Assembly (NCBI RefSeq): GCF_035503745.1
Contig: NZ_DATJTC010000036.1
Span: 124,001 to 188,000, forward strand
DNA length: 64,000 bases
Direction: 5' to 3'
Source of the DNA: Dyella_B sp035503745
GTDB taxonomy: Bacteria; Pseudomonadota; Gammaproteobacteria; Xanthomonadales; Rhodanobacteraceae
The notes beneath the pieces were generated by a model that worked only from the letters and a program-made list of their open reading frames with translations, was not told the origin of the DNA and ran no database searches. The first letter of the stretch is position 1; each line of letters begins with the position of its first letter. A program made the position numbers and the translations under genes. Below are positions 51,758 through 60,328 of this stretch, piece by piece.

Positions 51758-54616
51758 TCAGAACCAGCGGCGATCTTCGCCCGGCCCTTCCACATTGCCG
51801 ACGCAACGGCCGCAGATCTCCGGATGCGCGGGGTTGCTGCCCACGTCGTCGCGACGATGCCAGCAGCGGATGCACTTGGCTGCGTCGCTCACCTCGGCGG
51901 CAACGTACACCTCGCCATCCTCCAGCGACACGGCCAGCGCCTGGGCCGGACGCGGCTGCAACGGCGCAAAGCTCAGCTCCGACGTGATGAAGAAGAAGCG
52001 CAGCTCGTCCGCCGACGCCGCATAGCGCGCCGCGGTCGCCGGATCGGCATGCAGCACTACCTTCGCTTCCAGTGCTGCGCCGATGCGTTCGGCCTTGCGC
52101 ATGTCTTCGAGCACGCGCGAGGCCGCATCGCGGATCGCCAGCAGATCGCCCCAGTAGCGACGCTGAGCGGGCGAATCCTGCGTGTTCACCAAGCCGTCGT
52201 ACCAGGTTTCGAACAGCACGCTTTCGCCGCGCTCGCCGGGCATGTGCTGCCAGATCTCCTCCGCGGTGAACGACAGCACCGGCGCCAGCCAGCGCACCAG
52301 CGCTTCCAGGATGCGATACATCGCACTCTGCGCGCTGCGGCGACCGAGGCTTTCGGTCGGCATGGTGTAGAGGCGGTCCTTGGTGATGTCCAGGTACAGC
52401 GCGCCCATTTCGTTGGTGCAGAAGTTCTGCACGCGCTGGACGATCTCGGGGAAGTCGTAGCGCTCGTAAGCACCGATCACCGCCTGCTGCACTTCATGCG
52501 CCTGCCCGATCGCCCACTGGTCGAGCAGCAGGCTCTGGTCGGCAGGCACCAGATGCGTGGCCGGATCGAAACCGTCGAGATTGCCGAGCAGGAAACGCGC
52601 GGTGTTGCGGATGCGCCGATACGCATCGGCCACGCGCTTCAAGATCTCGTCGGAGACGGACATCTCGTTGCGATAATCGGCCGACGCCACCCACAGGCGC
52701 AGAATGTCCGCGCCGAGCGTGTCCATCACCTTCTGCGGCGCGACCACATTACCCTGCGACTTGGACATCTTGCGGCCCTGCCCGTCCACGGTGAAGCCGT
52801 GCGTGAGCAGCGCCTTGTACGGCGGCTTGCCGTCGAGCATGGACGAGGTGAGCAGCGAGGAATGAAACCAGCCGCGATGCTGGTCCGAGCCTTCCAGGTA
52901 CAAGTCCGCGGGGAACGTGGACACGTCCACGTGCGAGCCGCGCAATACATGCCAGTGGGTGGTGCCCGAATCGAACCACACGTCGAGCGTGTCGCGGTTC
53001 TTTTCGTATTGCGGGGCTTCTTCCTGGCTGAGAAATTCGCCTGGCTCGATGCTTTGCCACGCTTCGATGCCGTCGCGCTCGATGCGCTTGGCGACCTCTT
53101 CCAGCAGCTGCGGCGTGCGCGGATGCAGCTCGCCGGTTTCGCGATGCACGAAGAACGCCATCGGCACACCCCACTGGCGCTGGCGCGAGAGCGTCCAGTC
53201 GGGGCGGTTGGCGATCATCGCGTGCAGGCGCTGCTTGCCCCACGCGGGATAGAACTGGGTGGCCTCGATGCCTTCCAGCGCGGTTTCGCGCAGCGTCTTG
53301 CCACCATCGCGGGGCGCGATGTCCATGCCGGCGAACCACTGCGAGGTGGCGCGATAGATGATCGGCGACTTGTGCCGCCAGCAGTGCATGTAGCTGTGCG
53401 GGTACTTTTGCTGGTGCAGCAGCGAGCCGGCCTGCTCCAGCGCCTCGACGATCCTTGGGTTGGCCTTCCAGATGAACAGGCCGCCGAACAGCGGCAGCGA
53501 CGACGCGTAGTGGCCATCGCCCATCACCGGGTTGATGATGTCCGCATCCTTCATGCCGTGCGCTTTGCACGAGAGAAAGTCTTCCACGCCATACGCAGGC
53601 GAGGAGTGCACGATGCCGGTACCGGTATCGAGCGTCACGTAATCGCCGAAATACACCGGCGCGAGGCGCGCATAACCCGGGTCGGCGTGATAAAGCGGAT
53701 GGCGGAAACGCAGCTCGCCCAGCGCACTGCCCGGCACGGAAGCCACGATCGTGCCTTCCAGCCCGTAGGTTTTCAGGCACTCTTCCACGCGCTCGGTCGC
53801 CAGGATCAACAGGCCCCTGGGCGTATCGACCAGGCTGTAGCTGAATTCCGGATGCAGGTTGAGCGCCTGGTTGGCGGGGATCGTCCACGGCGTGGTCGTC
53901 CAGATCACGATCTGGCCGTTGGGCCTGGGCAGGCTGGCCAGGCCGAAGGCTTTGGCCACGGCAGACGGATCGTCGAACGCGAAGCCCACGTCGATGGCAA
54001 TGTCGGTCTTGTCTTCGTATTCGACTTCCGCCTCCGCCAGTGCGGAGCCGCAATCGAAGCACCAGTTCACCGGCTTCAAGCCGCGATAGATGTAACCCTT
54101 GCGCAGCATCTCCGACAGCGCGCGCAATTCGGCCGCTTCGTTGAAGTGGTCCATCGTCAGGTACGGACGATCCCAGTCGCCCAGCACGCCCAAGCGCTTG
54201 AAGTCGGCCTTTTGCGCGGTGATCTGCTCGTTGGCGTAGGCGCGCGCCTTGCGCTGCACTTCGGCCGCCGGCAGGTTCTTGCCGAACTGCTTCTCGACCT
54301 GGATCTCGATCGGCATGCCGTGGCAATCCCAGCCGGGCACGTAGGGTGCATGGAAGCCCGACAGCACCTTGGACTTGACCACGATGTCCTTGAGGATCTT
54401 GTTGACCGCGTGGCCGATATGGATTGCGCCGTTGGCGTAGGGCGGGCCGTCGTGCAGCAGGAACATCGGGCGGCCCGTGGTTTTGGCCTGGATCTGGTGG
54501 TAGCGCCCTGCCTTTTCCCATTCGGCCAGCCAGCCCGGCTCGCGCTTGGGCAGGTCGCCGCGCATGGGGAAGCTGGTCTGCGGCAGGTTGATGGTGCTCT
54601 TGTAGTCCTGGGTCAT
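51758..54616 (-). CDS. ileS: Isoleucyl-tRNA synthetase
   Basis: The 952-residue class I synthetase has the HIGH-type motif PPYANGAIHIGHAVNK near residue 60 and KMSKS in GRKMSKSQGNVV near 610. The CP1 editing domain is present (WTTTPWTIPANQAL, DTGTGIVHSSPAYG). A C-terminal zinc-binding region follows with CIRCWHRRDDVG and CGRCVGNV, typical of the bacterial short type. ATG 54616 (MTQDYKSTINLPQTSFPMRG) is the family start. The 5' region contains a structured repeat. Confidence 0.98.
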   Translation of the reverse strand: MTQDYKSTINLPQTSFPMRGDLPKREPGWLAEWEKAGRYHQIQAKTTGRPMFLLHDGPPYANGAIHIGHAVNKILKDIVVKSKVLSGFHAPYVPGWDCHGMPIEIQVEKQFGKNLPAAEVQRKARAYANEQITAQKADFKRLGVLGDWDRPYLTMDHFNEAAELRALSEMLRKGYIYRGLKPVNWCFDCGSALAEAEVEYEDKTDIAIDVGFAFDDPSAVAKAFGLASLPRPNGQIVIWTTTPWTIPANQALNLHPEFSYSLVDTPRGLLILATERVEECLKTYGLEGTIVASVPGSALGELRFRHPLYHADPGYARLAPVYFGDYVTLDTGTGIVHSSPAYGVEDFLSCKAHGMKDADIINPVMGDGHYASSLPLFGGLFIWKANPRIVEALEQAGSLLHQQKYPHSYMHCWRHKSPIIYRATSQWFAGMDIAPRDGGKTLRETALEGIEATQFYPAWGKQRLHAMIANRPDWTLSRQRQWGVPMAFFVHRETGELHPRTPQLLEEVAKRIERDGIEAWQSIEPGEFLSQEEAPQYEKNRDTLDVWFDSGTTHWHVLRGSHVDVSTFPADLYLEGSDQHRGWFHSSLLTSSMLDGKPPYKALLTHGFTVDGQGRKMSKSQGNVVAPQKVMDTLGADILRLWVASADYRNEMSVSDEILKRVADAYRRIRNTARFLLGNLDGFDPATHLVPADQSLLLDQWAIGQAHEVQQAVIGAYERYDFPEIVQRVQNFCTNEMGALYLDITKDRLYTMPTESLGRRSAQSAMYRILEALVRWLAPVLSFTAEEIWQHMPGERGESVLFETWYDGLVNTQDSPAQRRYWGDLLAIRDAASRVLEDMRKAERIGAALEAKVVLHADPATAARYAASADELRFFFITSELSFAPLQPRPAQALAVSLEDGEVYVAAEVSDAAKCIRCWHRRDDVGSNPAHPEICGRCVGNVEGPGEDRRWF

Positions 54617-54979
54617 CGCTCGGGTCTCAAGGGATACCGTCGCGATGACGGCATGCCGGTGGTTTCCGCTTCGATGCCGGGGGGAACCGAAGCCTGGTGC
54701 TACTTGCTTGCCGCGCGCGGCGGTCCGGGGTGACCTGAGCACGCATTCGCGGTCGGCACCGGCTTTGTTTGCTCGCAAATCACAGGGACATCGGTGAAGG
54801 CAGACGGGTTGTCTGTCGAACCGATGCCCCAAAGCGATGCGGGCAAACAAAGCCGGCCCTGCGGGCCACCCCTGACGCACGCGCTTGGCGGCTGTTTCAA
54901 ATAATAATGATCGCCACGGTCGCTTGCGGCGAAGTGGTGCGGAGCGCTGGCATGGTGTGGAGGCTCATGTCGGGGGCTT
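54617..54979. other. ileS-ribF gap holding a structured repeat
   Basis: No supported gene. The main content is the palindromic unit at 54759-54856. The 5' part (about 54640-54690) also has small imperfect palindromes (GATGACGGCATGCCGG and GCTTCGATGCCGGGG). Confidence 0.5.
54759..54856. repeat. Second copy of the palindromic unit found in the ccm operon
   Basis: Arms CCGGCTTTGTTTGCTCGCA (54759-54777) and TGCGGGCAAACAAAGCCGG (54838-54856) pair at 18 of 19 positions. The loop holds CAGAC-gggtt-GTCTG (54801-54815). The 45-base centre is clearly related, in reverse orientation, to 15373-15424. Arm bases differ between the copies but change in compensating pairs. Confidence 0.85.
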
Positions 54980-55933
54980 TCACGCGTTGATCAGTACCGG
55001 GTTCATGCCCAGGATCTCCCGGGCCGAACGTGCATCATGATCCATTTGTACCTTCAATGGGTCCAGTCCGTCGAATTTCATCTCCTCGCGCAGCTTGGCC
55101 ACGAACTCCACCGCCATGCGCTGGCCGTAGAGATCGCCCTCGAAATCGAACAGATGCACCTCCAGCAACGGCTCGGCCACCTCGTTCACCGTGGGCCTGA
55201 CGCCCAGGCTGGCCACACCCGGCCAGCTGCACTCGCCCTCGCCCAGGCCCACCCGCACGGCAAAAATGCCGTGTACCGGCGTGGCGCGGTCGCGCAGGTG
55301 GATGTTGGCGGTAGGAAAACCCAGCGTGCGACCCAGCTGATTGCCGTATTCCACCTTGCCTTCGATCACGAACGGGCGGCCCAGCAGGGGTGTGGCGGCG
55401 CCAAAATGGCCGGCCGCCAACAGGGCGCGCACCCGGCTGGCCGAGACGCGCTCGCCATCCAACTGCACCATCGGCATGGTGTGCGCGGCGAAGCCGCGTT
55501 CGGCGCCGACCTTTTCGAGCACCGCCACGTCGCCCTCGCGCTTGTAGCCGAAGCGGAAATCCGCCCCAACCCACACCTCGCGCACGCCCAGGCGATCGAT
55601 CAGCACGCGCTCGATGAAATCCTGCGCCGACATGGCGGTGAGCGCCTGGTTGAAGCGCAGCAGCAGGGCGTGCTCCATGCCCGCGGCGGCGAAGCCGCGC
55701 AGCTTCTCGCGCACGCTGGACAGGCGCGGCACCGGCTCCTGGGAAAAATAAGCGCGCGGCAAGGGTTCGAAGCTCACCGCCACCGGCATGCAACCGAGTG
55801 CCTGCGCGCGTTCGCGCACCTGGCTGAGCAAGGCCTGGTGGCCGCGATGCAGACCGTCGAAGGCACCCACCGCGATCACACTGCCACCGGGAGCCAGACA
55901 CGGCCCCGCGACGTCCCGGGATAGTTTCATCAT
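54980..55933 (-). CDS. ribF: Bifunctional riboflavin kinase/FAD synthetase
   Basis: The protein (about 317 residues) makes FMN and FAD. The FAD synthetase domain has GAFDGLHRGHQALL near residue 23 and the GADFRFGYKREGD region near 125. The riboflavin kinase domain has GKVEYGNQLGRTLGFPTANI near residue 195 and EVHLFDFEGDLYGQ near 265. The start is ATG 55933 or 55930 (adjacent codons). It lies between murJ and ileS on the same strand. Confidence 0.96.
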   Translation of the reverse strand: MMKLSRDVAGPCLAPGGSVIAVGAFDGLHRGHQALLSQVRERAQALGCMPVAVSFEPLPRAYFSQEPVPRLSSVREKLRGFAAAGMEHALLLRFNQALTAMSAQDFIERVLIDRLGVREVWVGADFRFGYKREGDVAVLEKVGAERGFAAHTMPMVQLDGERVSASRVRALLAAGHFGAATPLLGRPFVIEGKVEYGNQLGRTLGFPTANIHLRDRATPVHGIFAVRVGLGEGECSWPGVASLGVRPTVNEVAEPLLEVHLFDFEGDLYGQRMAVEFVAKLREEMKFDGLDPLKVQMDHDARSAREILGMNPVLINA

Positions 55934-55949
55934 CCGCTCAGTATAACGG

Positions 55950-57557
55950 TCAGTCATGCTGCAATTGATGTAGCCGGAAACCCGTTGCGAAAAGTACGAG
56001 CACATACGTCCCGCCGCCCGCGCACACCAGCAGCGCCAGGCGCCAGATACGCCCCAGCACCTGCATCTGCGTCCAGTCCGGCCAGTACAGGCGGCCGGCC
56101 AGCAGCACGATCGTCATCGCCGCGCACGCCAGCGCCAGTCGCATGAGGTGACGTCCCCAGCCCGGCTGCCGCTGGTAGATGTCCGCCCGGCGCAGCCAGT
56201 GCCACAACAGCAACAGGTTGATGTAGCTGGCCACCGCACTGGCCATGCCCAGCGCCAGATGCAAGCCGGGCACCTTGGAAAGGCCCTCCAGCAATGGCCC
56301 TGCCTGCAGCGACGCCGGTGCCCACATCGTATACAGCATCAGCAGGAAAACGCCATTGAGCAGCATATTGGTCAACAACGCCGCCACGCCGGCGCGCACC
56401 GGCGTACGCGTGTCCTTGCGCGCATAGAATGCGGGCAACAACACTTTTACCTGCGCATACGCCGGCACACCGAAACTCAACGCGGTCACCGACAGCGTGG
56501 CCATGCGTGTGTCGAAGGGCCGAAACTGCCCGTTCTGAAACAGCGTCGCCACCAGCGGCTGGGCCAGCAGCATCAGGCCGAACATCGCCGGCACCGCAAT
56601 CAGCAGCGTGGTGCGCAAGCCCCAGTCCAAAGCCTTGGAAAAACCTTCGTGATCGGTCGCCACGTGATGCCGCGACAACGACGGCAGGATCACCGTGCCC
56701 AAGGCCACGCCGAACACGCCCAGCGGCAATTCCAGAAAGCGGTCGGCCTGTGAAAGCCAGGTCTGCGAACCGGACACCAGCAGCGAAGCGATCACCGTAT
56801 CGAACAGCAGGTTGATCTGCGACACCGACGAACCGAACAGCGTCGGCACCATCTGGCGCATGATCCGGCGCACGTCCGGATGGTGCCAACCCCATCGCGG
56901 CCATACCAGCAGATCGAGCTTGCGCAATGCCGGCAACTGGAAAAGCACCTGGAAAATGCCCGCCGCGAACACCGCCCAGCCCATCACCAGGATCGGCGTG
57001 TGCAAACGCCGCGACAACCACCACGCACCGGCGATCATGCACAAATTGAGGATCACCGGCGTCAGCGCCGGCAAGCCGAATTGATGAAAACTGTTGAGCG
57101 CGCCGCCCGACAGCGCAGTCAGCGACACAAACAGCAGGAACGGAAAGGTGAGCCGCAACAGTTCCACTGTGAGGCCGAACTTCTGCGGCTGATCTATCGC
57201 ACCCGGCGAAAACACCGTGGCGACCTGCGGCGCGAACAGCACGCACAGCGCAGTGAAGATCATCAGCACGCCGCCCAGCGTACCCGCGACGCGCGCCATC
57301 AGCTCCTTCAACTCGGCGTGGCTGCGGGTCTCCTTCACCTCGGTAAACACCGGCACGAAGGCGGTGGAGAACGAACCTTCCGCGAACATGCGGCGCATGA
57401 AGTTGGGAATGCGAAACGCCACCCAGAAGGCGTCGGTGGCCACATTGGCGCCGAAAACGTGGCTGATCGAGATATCCCGCAACAGCCCGAGCACGCGCGA
57501 AACCATGGTCATGCTGCTGAACGAAAGCAGCCCGCGTAACATGCTGGGGGACTTCAT
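55950..57557 (-). CDS. murJ: Lipid II flippase MurJ (MviN)
   Basis: The 535-residue MATE-like membrane protein has about 14 TM helices and the MurJ N-terminal signature SMTMVSRVLGLLRDISISHVFGA and RIPNFMRRMFAEGSFSTAFVPVF. It flips lipid II across the inner membrane for peptidoglycan synthesis. It is followed by ribF 16 bp downstream and is divergent from rpsT, a conserved arrangement. Confidence 0.96.
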   Translation of the reverse strand: MKSPSMLRGLLSFSSMTMVSRVLGLLRDISISHVFGANVATDAFWVAFRIPNFMRRMFAEGSFSTAFVPVFTEVKETRSHAELKELMARVAGTLGGVLMIFTALCVLFAPQVATVFSPGAIDQPQKFGLTVELLRLTFPFLLFVSLTALSGGALNSFHQFGLPALTPVILNLCMIAGAWWLSRRLHTPILVMGWAVFAAGIFQVLFQLPALRKLDLLVWPRWGWHHPDVRRIMRQMVPTLFGSSVSQINLLFDTVIASLLVSGSQTWLSQADRFLELPLGVFGVALGTVILPSLSRHHVATDHEGFSKALDWGLRTTLLIAVPAMFGLMLLAQPLVATLFQNGQFRPFDTRMATLSVTALSFGVPAYAQVKVLLPAFYARKDTRTPVRAGVAALLTNMLLNGVFLLMLYTMWAPASLQAGPLLEGLSKVPGLHLALGMASAVASYINLLLLWHWLRRADIYQRQPGWGRHLMRLALACAAMTIVLLAGRLYWPDWTQMQVLGRIWRLALLVCAGGGTYVLVLFATGFRLHQLQHD

Positions 57558-57612
57558 GCTCCGGTCGGGGTCCTGGGGAAACAGCGCCTAGTTTGGCAGG
57601 TTTTGCGCTTTC

Positions 57613-57800
57613 CCCTGTGCCCTCCGGGGAGAGGCTGGGGGGAGGGGCCGCTTCTTGCCTCGATGCGGTTTAAGAGCCTTTTTGATGGGCGTAGCAGCTA
57701 GAATGGCCGCTCATCCGGCCTTGCGGGCCACCTTCTCCTCGCTCCTCAGAGCCGGGGCCATCCATGACCCCTCCCCGCGTAGCCCGAGGGGAGAAGTTAA
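57613..57800. repeat. GC-rich REP-like repeats between murJ and rpsT
   Basis: GTGCCCTCCGGGGAGAGGCTGG-type sequence (from about 57613; core CTCCGGGGAGAGG) and the inverted CCCCTCCCCGCG...GAGGGGAG near 57770 are related to the repeats at 51625-51745 and 58376. The rest of the gap contains no gene apart from the rpsT promoter. Confidence 0.6.
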
Positions 57801-57832
57801 TCAGCGTCCCTTGGGGCGGCTTTTTCAATGGG

Positions 57833-57861
57833 TTGACCCACCGGCAAATTAGCGTCATAAT
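57833..57861 (+). promoter_or_regulatory. Sigma-70 promoter of rpsT
   Basis: TTGACC (57833-57838) and CATAAT (57856-57861) are separated by exactly 17 bp and lie about 45 bp before the rpsT start. Both hexamers are one mismatch from consensus. Confidence 0.7.
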
Positions 57862-57905
57862 TGCCGCCTTTTTCCAACCCAAGCAATTCATTCCGGAGTT
57901 CTACC

Positions 57906-58169
57906 TTGGCCAACATCAAGTCCGCGAAGAAGCGTGCGCGCCAGTCCGAGCAGCGCCGCCTGCGCAACGTCAGCGCCCGTTCCATGGTCCGCAGCGCCCT
58001 GCGCAAGGTCGTCAAGGCCATCGAGGCCAAGGACAAGGCTGCCGCCGTGGCCGCTTTCGACATCGCTCAGCCGGTGATGGATCGCTACGCCGCCCGCGGC
58101 CTGATCCACAAGAACAAGGCCGCTCGCCACAAGAGCCGCCTGAACGCCAAGATCCGCGAGCTCGCCTAA
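57906..58169 (+). CDS. rpsT: 30S ribosomal protein S20
   Basis: The 87-residue very basic protein starts (M)ANIKSAKKRARQSEQRR and ends HKSRLNAKIRELA, matching S20, which binds 16S rRNA early in 30S assembly. The start codon is TTG at 57906 with GGAG seven bases upstream. No in-frame ATG is available. E. coli rpsT also uses UUG, which takes part in autoregulation, so the weak start is probably functional. Confidence 0.97.
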   Translation: MANIKSAKKRARQSEQRRLRNVSARSMVRSALRKVVKAIEAKDKAAAVAAFDIAQPVMDRYAARGLIHKNKAARHKSRLNAKIRELA

Positions 58170-58196
58170 GCGCCTGGCGCTATCGGGTTGGCGAAA

Positions 58197-58226
58197 AAGC
58201 CGGCGCGCAAACGCCGGCTTTTTTTG
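58197..58226 (+). terminator. rpsT intrinsic terminator
   Basis: AAGCCGGCG-cgcaaa-CGCCGGCTT followed by TTTTTTGTTG, 28 bases after the rpsT stop. Confidence 0.92.
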
Positions 58227-58229
58227 TTG

Positions 58230-58426
58230 TTTGTTTTTGCCTTTCCCTCAAGGGTACGCGCAGAGGGACATGGATCGCCCCGGCCTTGAACAGCCAGAAG
58301 AATGCCCGGATGAGTGGTCACCTCGCGAAAGCCCCTCAGCGAACCCCGCTTCGCATCACCCGCTGGCCAAGGTTGTCCCCCGCCCCGACCCTCCTCCCGC
58401 AGGAAGAGGGAACGAAGCCATCGCCT
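58230..58426. repeat. Gap with GC-rich repeat fragments
   Basis: No gene is supported between the rpsT terminator and cutC. A sequence CCCGCCCCGACCCTCCTCCCGC at about 58378 resembles the REP-like repeats at 51714 and 57613. Confidence 0.5.
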
Positions 58427-59179
58427 TCACCCCGTCGGCGGACTGGAGAAAGCCTGCAGCGCCTCTTTCATTGCCCGCACCTCCGCTACGCTGGTCTGCT
58501 CGATATCCGGCGGCAGATCCTGCAGTGCCGGATTGAGATGGCGCATGGCCGAACGCAGTACCGCGCGCGCCGAACCATGGAATTCGCGCGCGCGCGTAAG
58601 CCCGGCAATCTGCGCCAGATTGGCGGAACGAATGCCGGCGCCGGCCATCACCCGCAGACGATCGCCCGCCTGCTGCACCAAGCCCGCAATTGCCTGCGCA
58701 CCGGCCAGCGCATTGGCGCAGCCACCCGACGTCAGCACGCGCTCGCAGCCCAACGCGATGATGTCCTCCAGTGCGCGATGCAGATCCGCGCTGGCATCGA
58801 TCGCGCGATGAAACGTCACGCCCAGCGAGCCTGCCGCACCGACCAGTTCACGGCAGCGCGGATCGACGTGGCCATCGGCATCCAGTGCACCGATCACCAC
58901 GCCCTCGCAACCGATGCGCGCGCACGTTTCCACGTCGCGCCGCATGATCTCGAACTCGGCATCGCCATAGAGAAAATCGCCGCCGCGCGGGCGGATCAGG
59001 ACATAGACCGGAATACGCACGCGTTCGCGCAGCATCGCCAACGCACCGTAGGAAGGGGTGATGCCGCCTTCGGCCAGGCTGCCGCAGAACTCCACGCGAT
59101 CGGCGCCGCCTGCTTGCGCGGCAATGGCAGAGGCGAGCGAACCCGCGGCGATTTCAAGCAAAGGTTGCTGCGTCGCCAT
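58427..59179 (-). CDS. cutC: Copper homeostasis protein CutC
   Basis: The 250-residue TIM-barrel protein has the CutC signatures LIRPRGGDFLYGDAEFEIM near residue 63, VIGALDADGHVD near 95, VTFHRAIDAS near 123 and RVLTSGGCANAL near 145. Its real role in copper handling is unsettled in the literature. The start ATG 59179 overlaps the stop of the upstream glycosylasparaginase gene by one base (TGATG), so the two are translationally coupled. Confidence 0.93.
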   Translation of the reverse strand: MATQQPLLEIAAGSLASAIAAQAGGADRVEFCGSLAEGGITPSYGALAMLRERVRIPVYVLIRPRGGDFLYGDAEFEIMRRDVETCARIGCEGVVIGALDADGHVDPRCRELVGAAGSLGVTFHRAIDASADLHRALEDIIALGCERVLTSGGCANALAGAQAIAGLVQQAGDRLRVMAGAGIRSANLAQIAGLTRAREFHGSARAVLRSAMRHLNPALQDLPPDIEQTSVAEVRAMKEALQAFSSPPTG

Positions 59180-60231
59180 CAGCTGAACGTCGTCTCGTAA
59201 AGGCTGGGCGAAGCCAGCAGGCGGTCCTGCTGATGCACGTCGCAGACGGCGTAGCTGAAGCCCTTCTGGATCGCATACGCCCCGCACTCGCCATCGCGGC
59301 GCAAGGCAAGAAAGCCCACCTGTAACTCCTTGGCGGCATCGGGGCGCTTTTTCACGATGCGCCGCACCGCTTCCTCGCAGGCTTCCTGCGGACTGCGGCC
59401 GTGCCGCATCAATTCCACCACCAGGAAGCTGCCGGCGTTGCGGATCACTTCCTCGCCCACGCCGGTGGAGGTGGCGGCGCCGACGTCGTTATCGACATAC
59501 AGGCCCGCGCCGATGATGGGGCTGTCGCCGACGCGGCCGTGCAGCTTCCACGCCATGCCGCTGGTGGTACAGGCACCGGCGAGGCGGCCGTTGGCGTCCA
59601 CGGCAAGCATGCCGATGGTGTCGTGATTGTTCTTGCCACCGGGCATGCCCAGGCTCTGCAGGCTACGGTGATAGTCGATGTTCTCGCTGTTGGCGACGGG
59701 CTTGTAGCGCGATGTCTTGAGCCATTCGCGCCACGCCTTTTCCGATTCGGGCGTAAGCAGATTTTCCTTGGTGAAACCTTCCTGCAGCGCGAACTCCAGC
59801 GCGCCGTCGCCGACCAGCAGTACGTGCGGCGTGTCTTCCATCACCTTGCGCGCCACCTTGATCGGATGTGCGATGTGTTCGAGCGCGGCAACGGCGCCGC
59901 AACGGCCGTCGCCGTCCATGATGCTGGCATCGAGCGTGACCTTGCCGTCGCGATCCGGATAGCCCGCCCTGCCCACGCTATGGTTGTGCAGATCGGCCTC
60001 GGGAATCAGCACGCCGGTTTCCACCGCGTCGAGCGGCTTGCCGCCCTTGCCGAGCACACCCCACGCCGCGATGTTGGCGGGCACGCCGAAATCCCAGGTG
60101 GACACCACGCGCGCCCCGACTCCGCCGGGGACCGTACCCGACAGCGTGGCGGCACTGCGCGACACGCGCGGCAGCGCCAGCGCGGACGTAGCCAGCAAGG
60201 TGGTTTTCAGAAAATCGCGGCGATTGCTCAT
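59179..60231 (-). CDS. Tat-exported glycosylasparaginase (N4-GlcNAc-asparaginase)
   Basis: The 350-residue Ntn-hydrolase has a twin-arginine signal (MSNRRDFLKTTLLATSALAL). Its autocleavage site is in NNHDTIGMLAVD, where the Thr becomes the new N-terminal nucleophile. GRVGDSPIIGAGLYVDNDVGA follows, diagnostic for aspartylglucosaminidase. It should cleave the GlcNAc-Asn bond of N-linked glycan remnants in the periplasm. The pairing with cutC by TGATG overlap is notable. Confidence 0.92.
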   Translation of the reverse strand: MSNRRDFLKTTLLATSALALPRVSRSAATLSGTVPGGVGARVVSTWDFGVPANIAAWGVLGKGGKPLDAVETGVLIPEADLHNHSVGRAGYPDRDGKVTLDASIMDGDGRCGAVAALEHIAHPIKVARKVMEDTPHVLLVGDGALEFALQEGFTKENLLTPESEKAWREWLKTSRYKPVANSENIDYHRSLQSLGMPGGKNNHDTIGMLAVDANGRLAGACTTSGMAWKLHGRVGDSPIIGAGLYVDNDVGAATSTGVGEEVIRNAGSFLVVELMRHGRSPQEACEEAVRRIVKKRPDAAKELQVGFLALRRDGECGAYAIQKGFSYAVCDVHQQDRLLASPSLYETTFS

Positions 60232-60328
60232 GAGGCCTCCAGACAGCGGCGCGGCGCCGCAAGAGGCCCATGATGAACGATGCGGCGCGTTCAGGCGACC
60301 CTGTATATCGATCTAGGGCCTGCCCGCA

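Noticed and set aside
51824..54733. A 969-codon open frame on the plus strand opposite ileS
   Set aside because: It is fully antisense to a clear isoleucyl-tRNA synthetase gene. The protein is rich in Arg, His and Ala as expected from a high-GC shadow frame, with no motifs.
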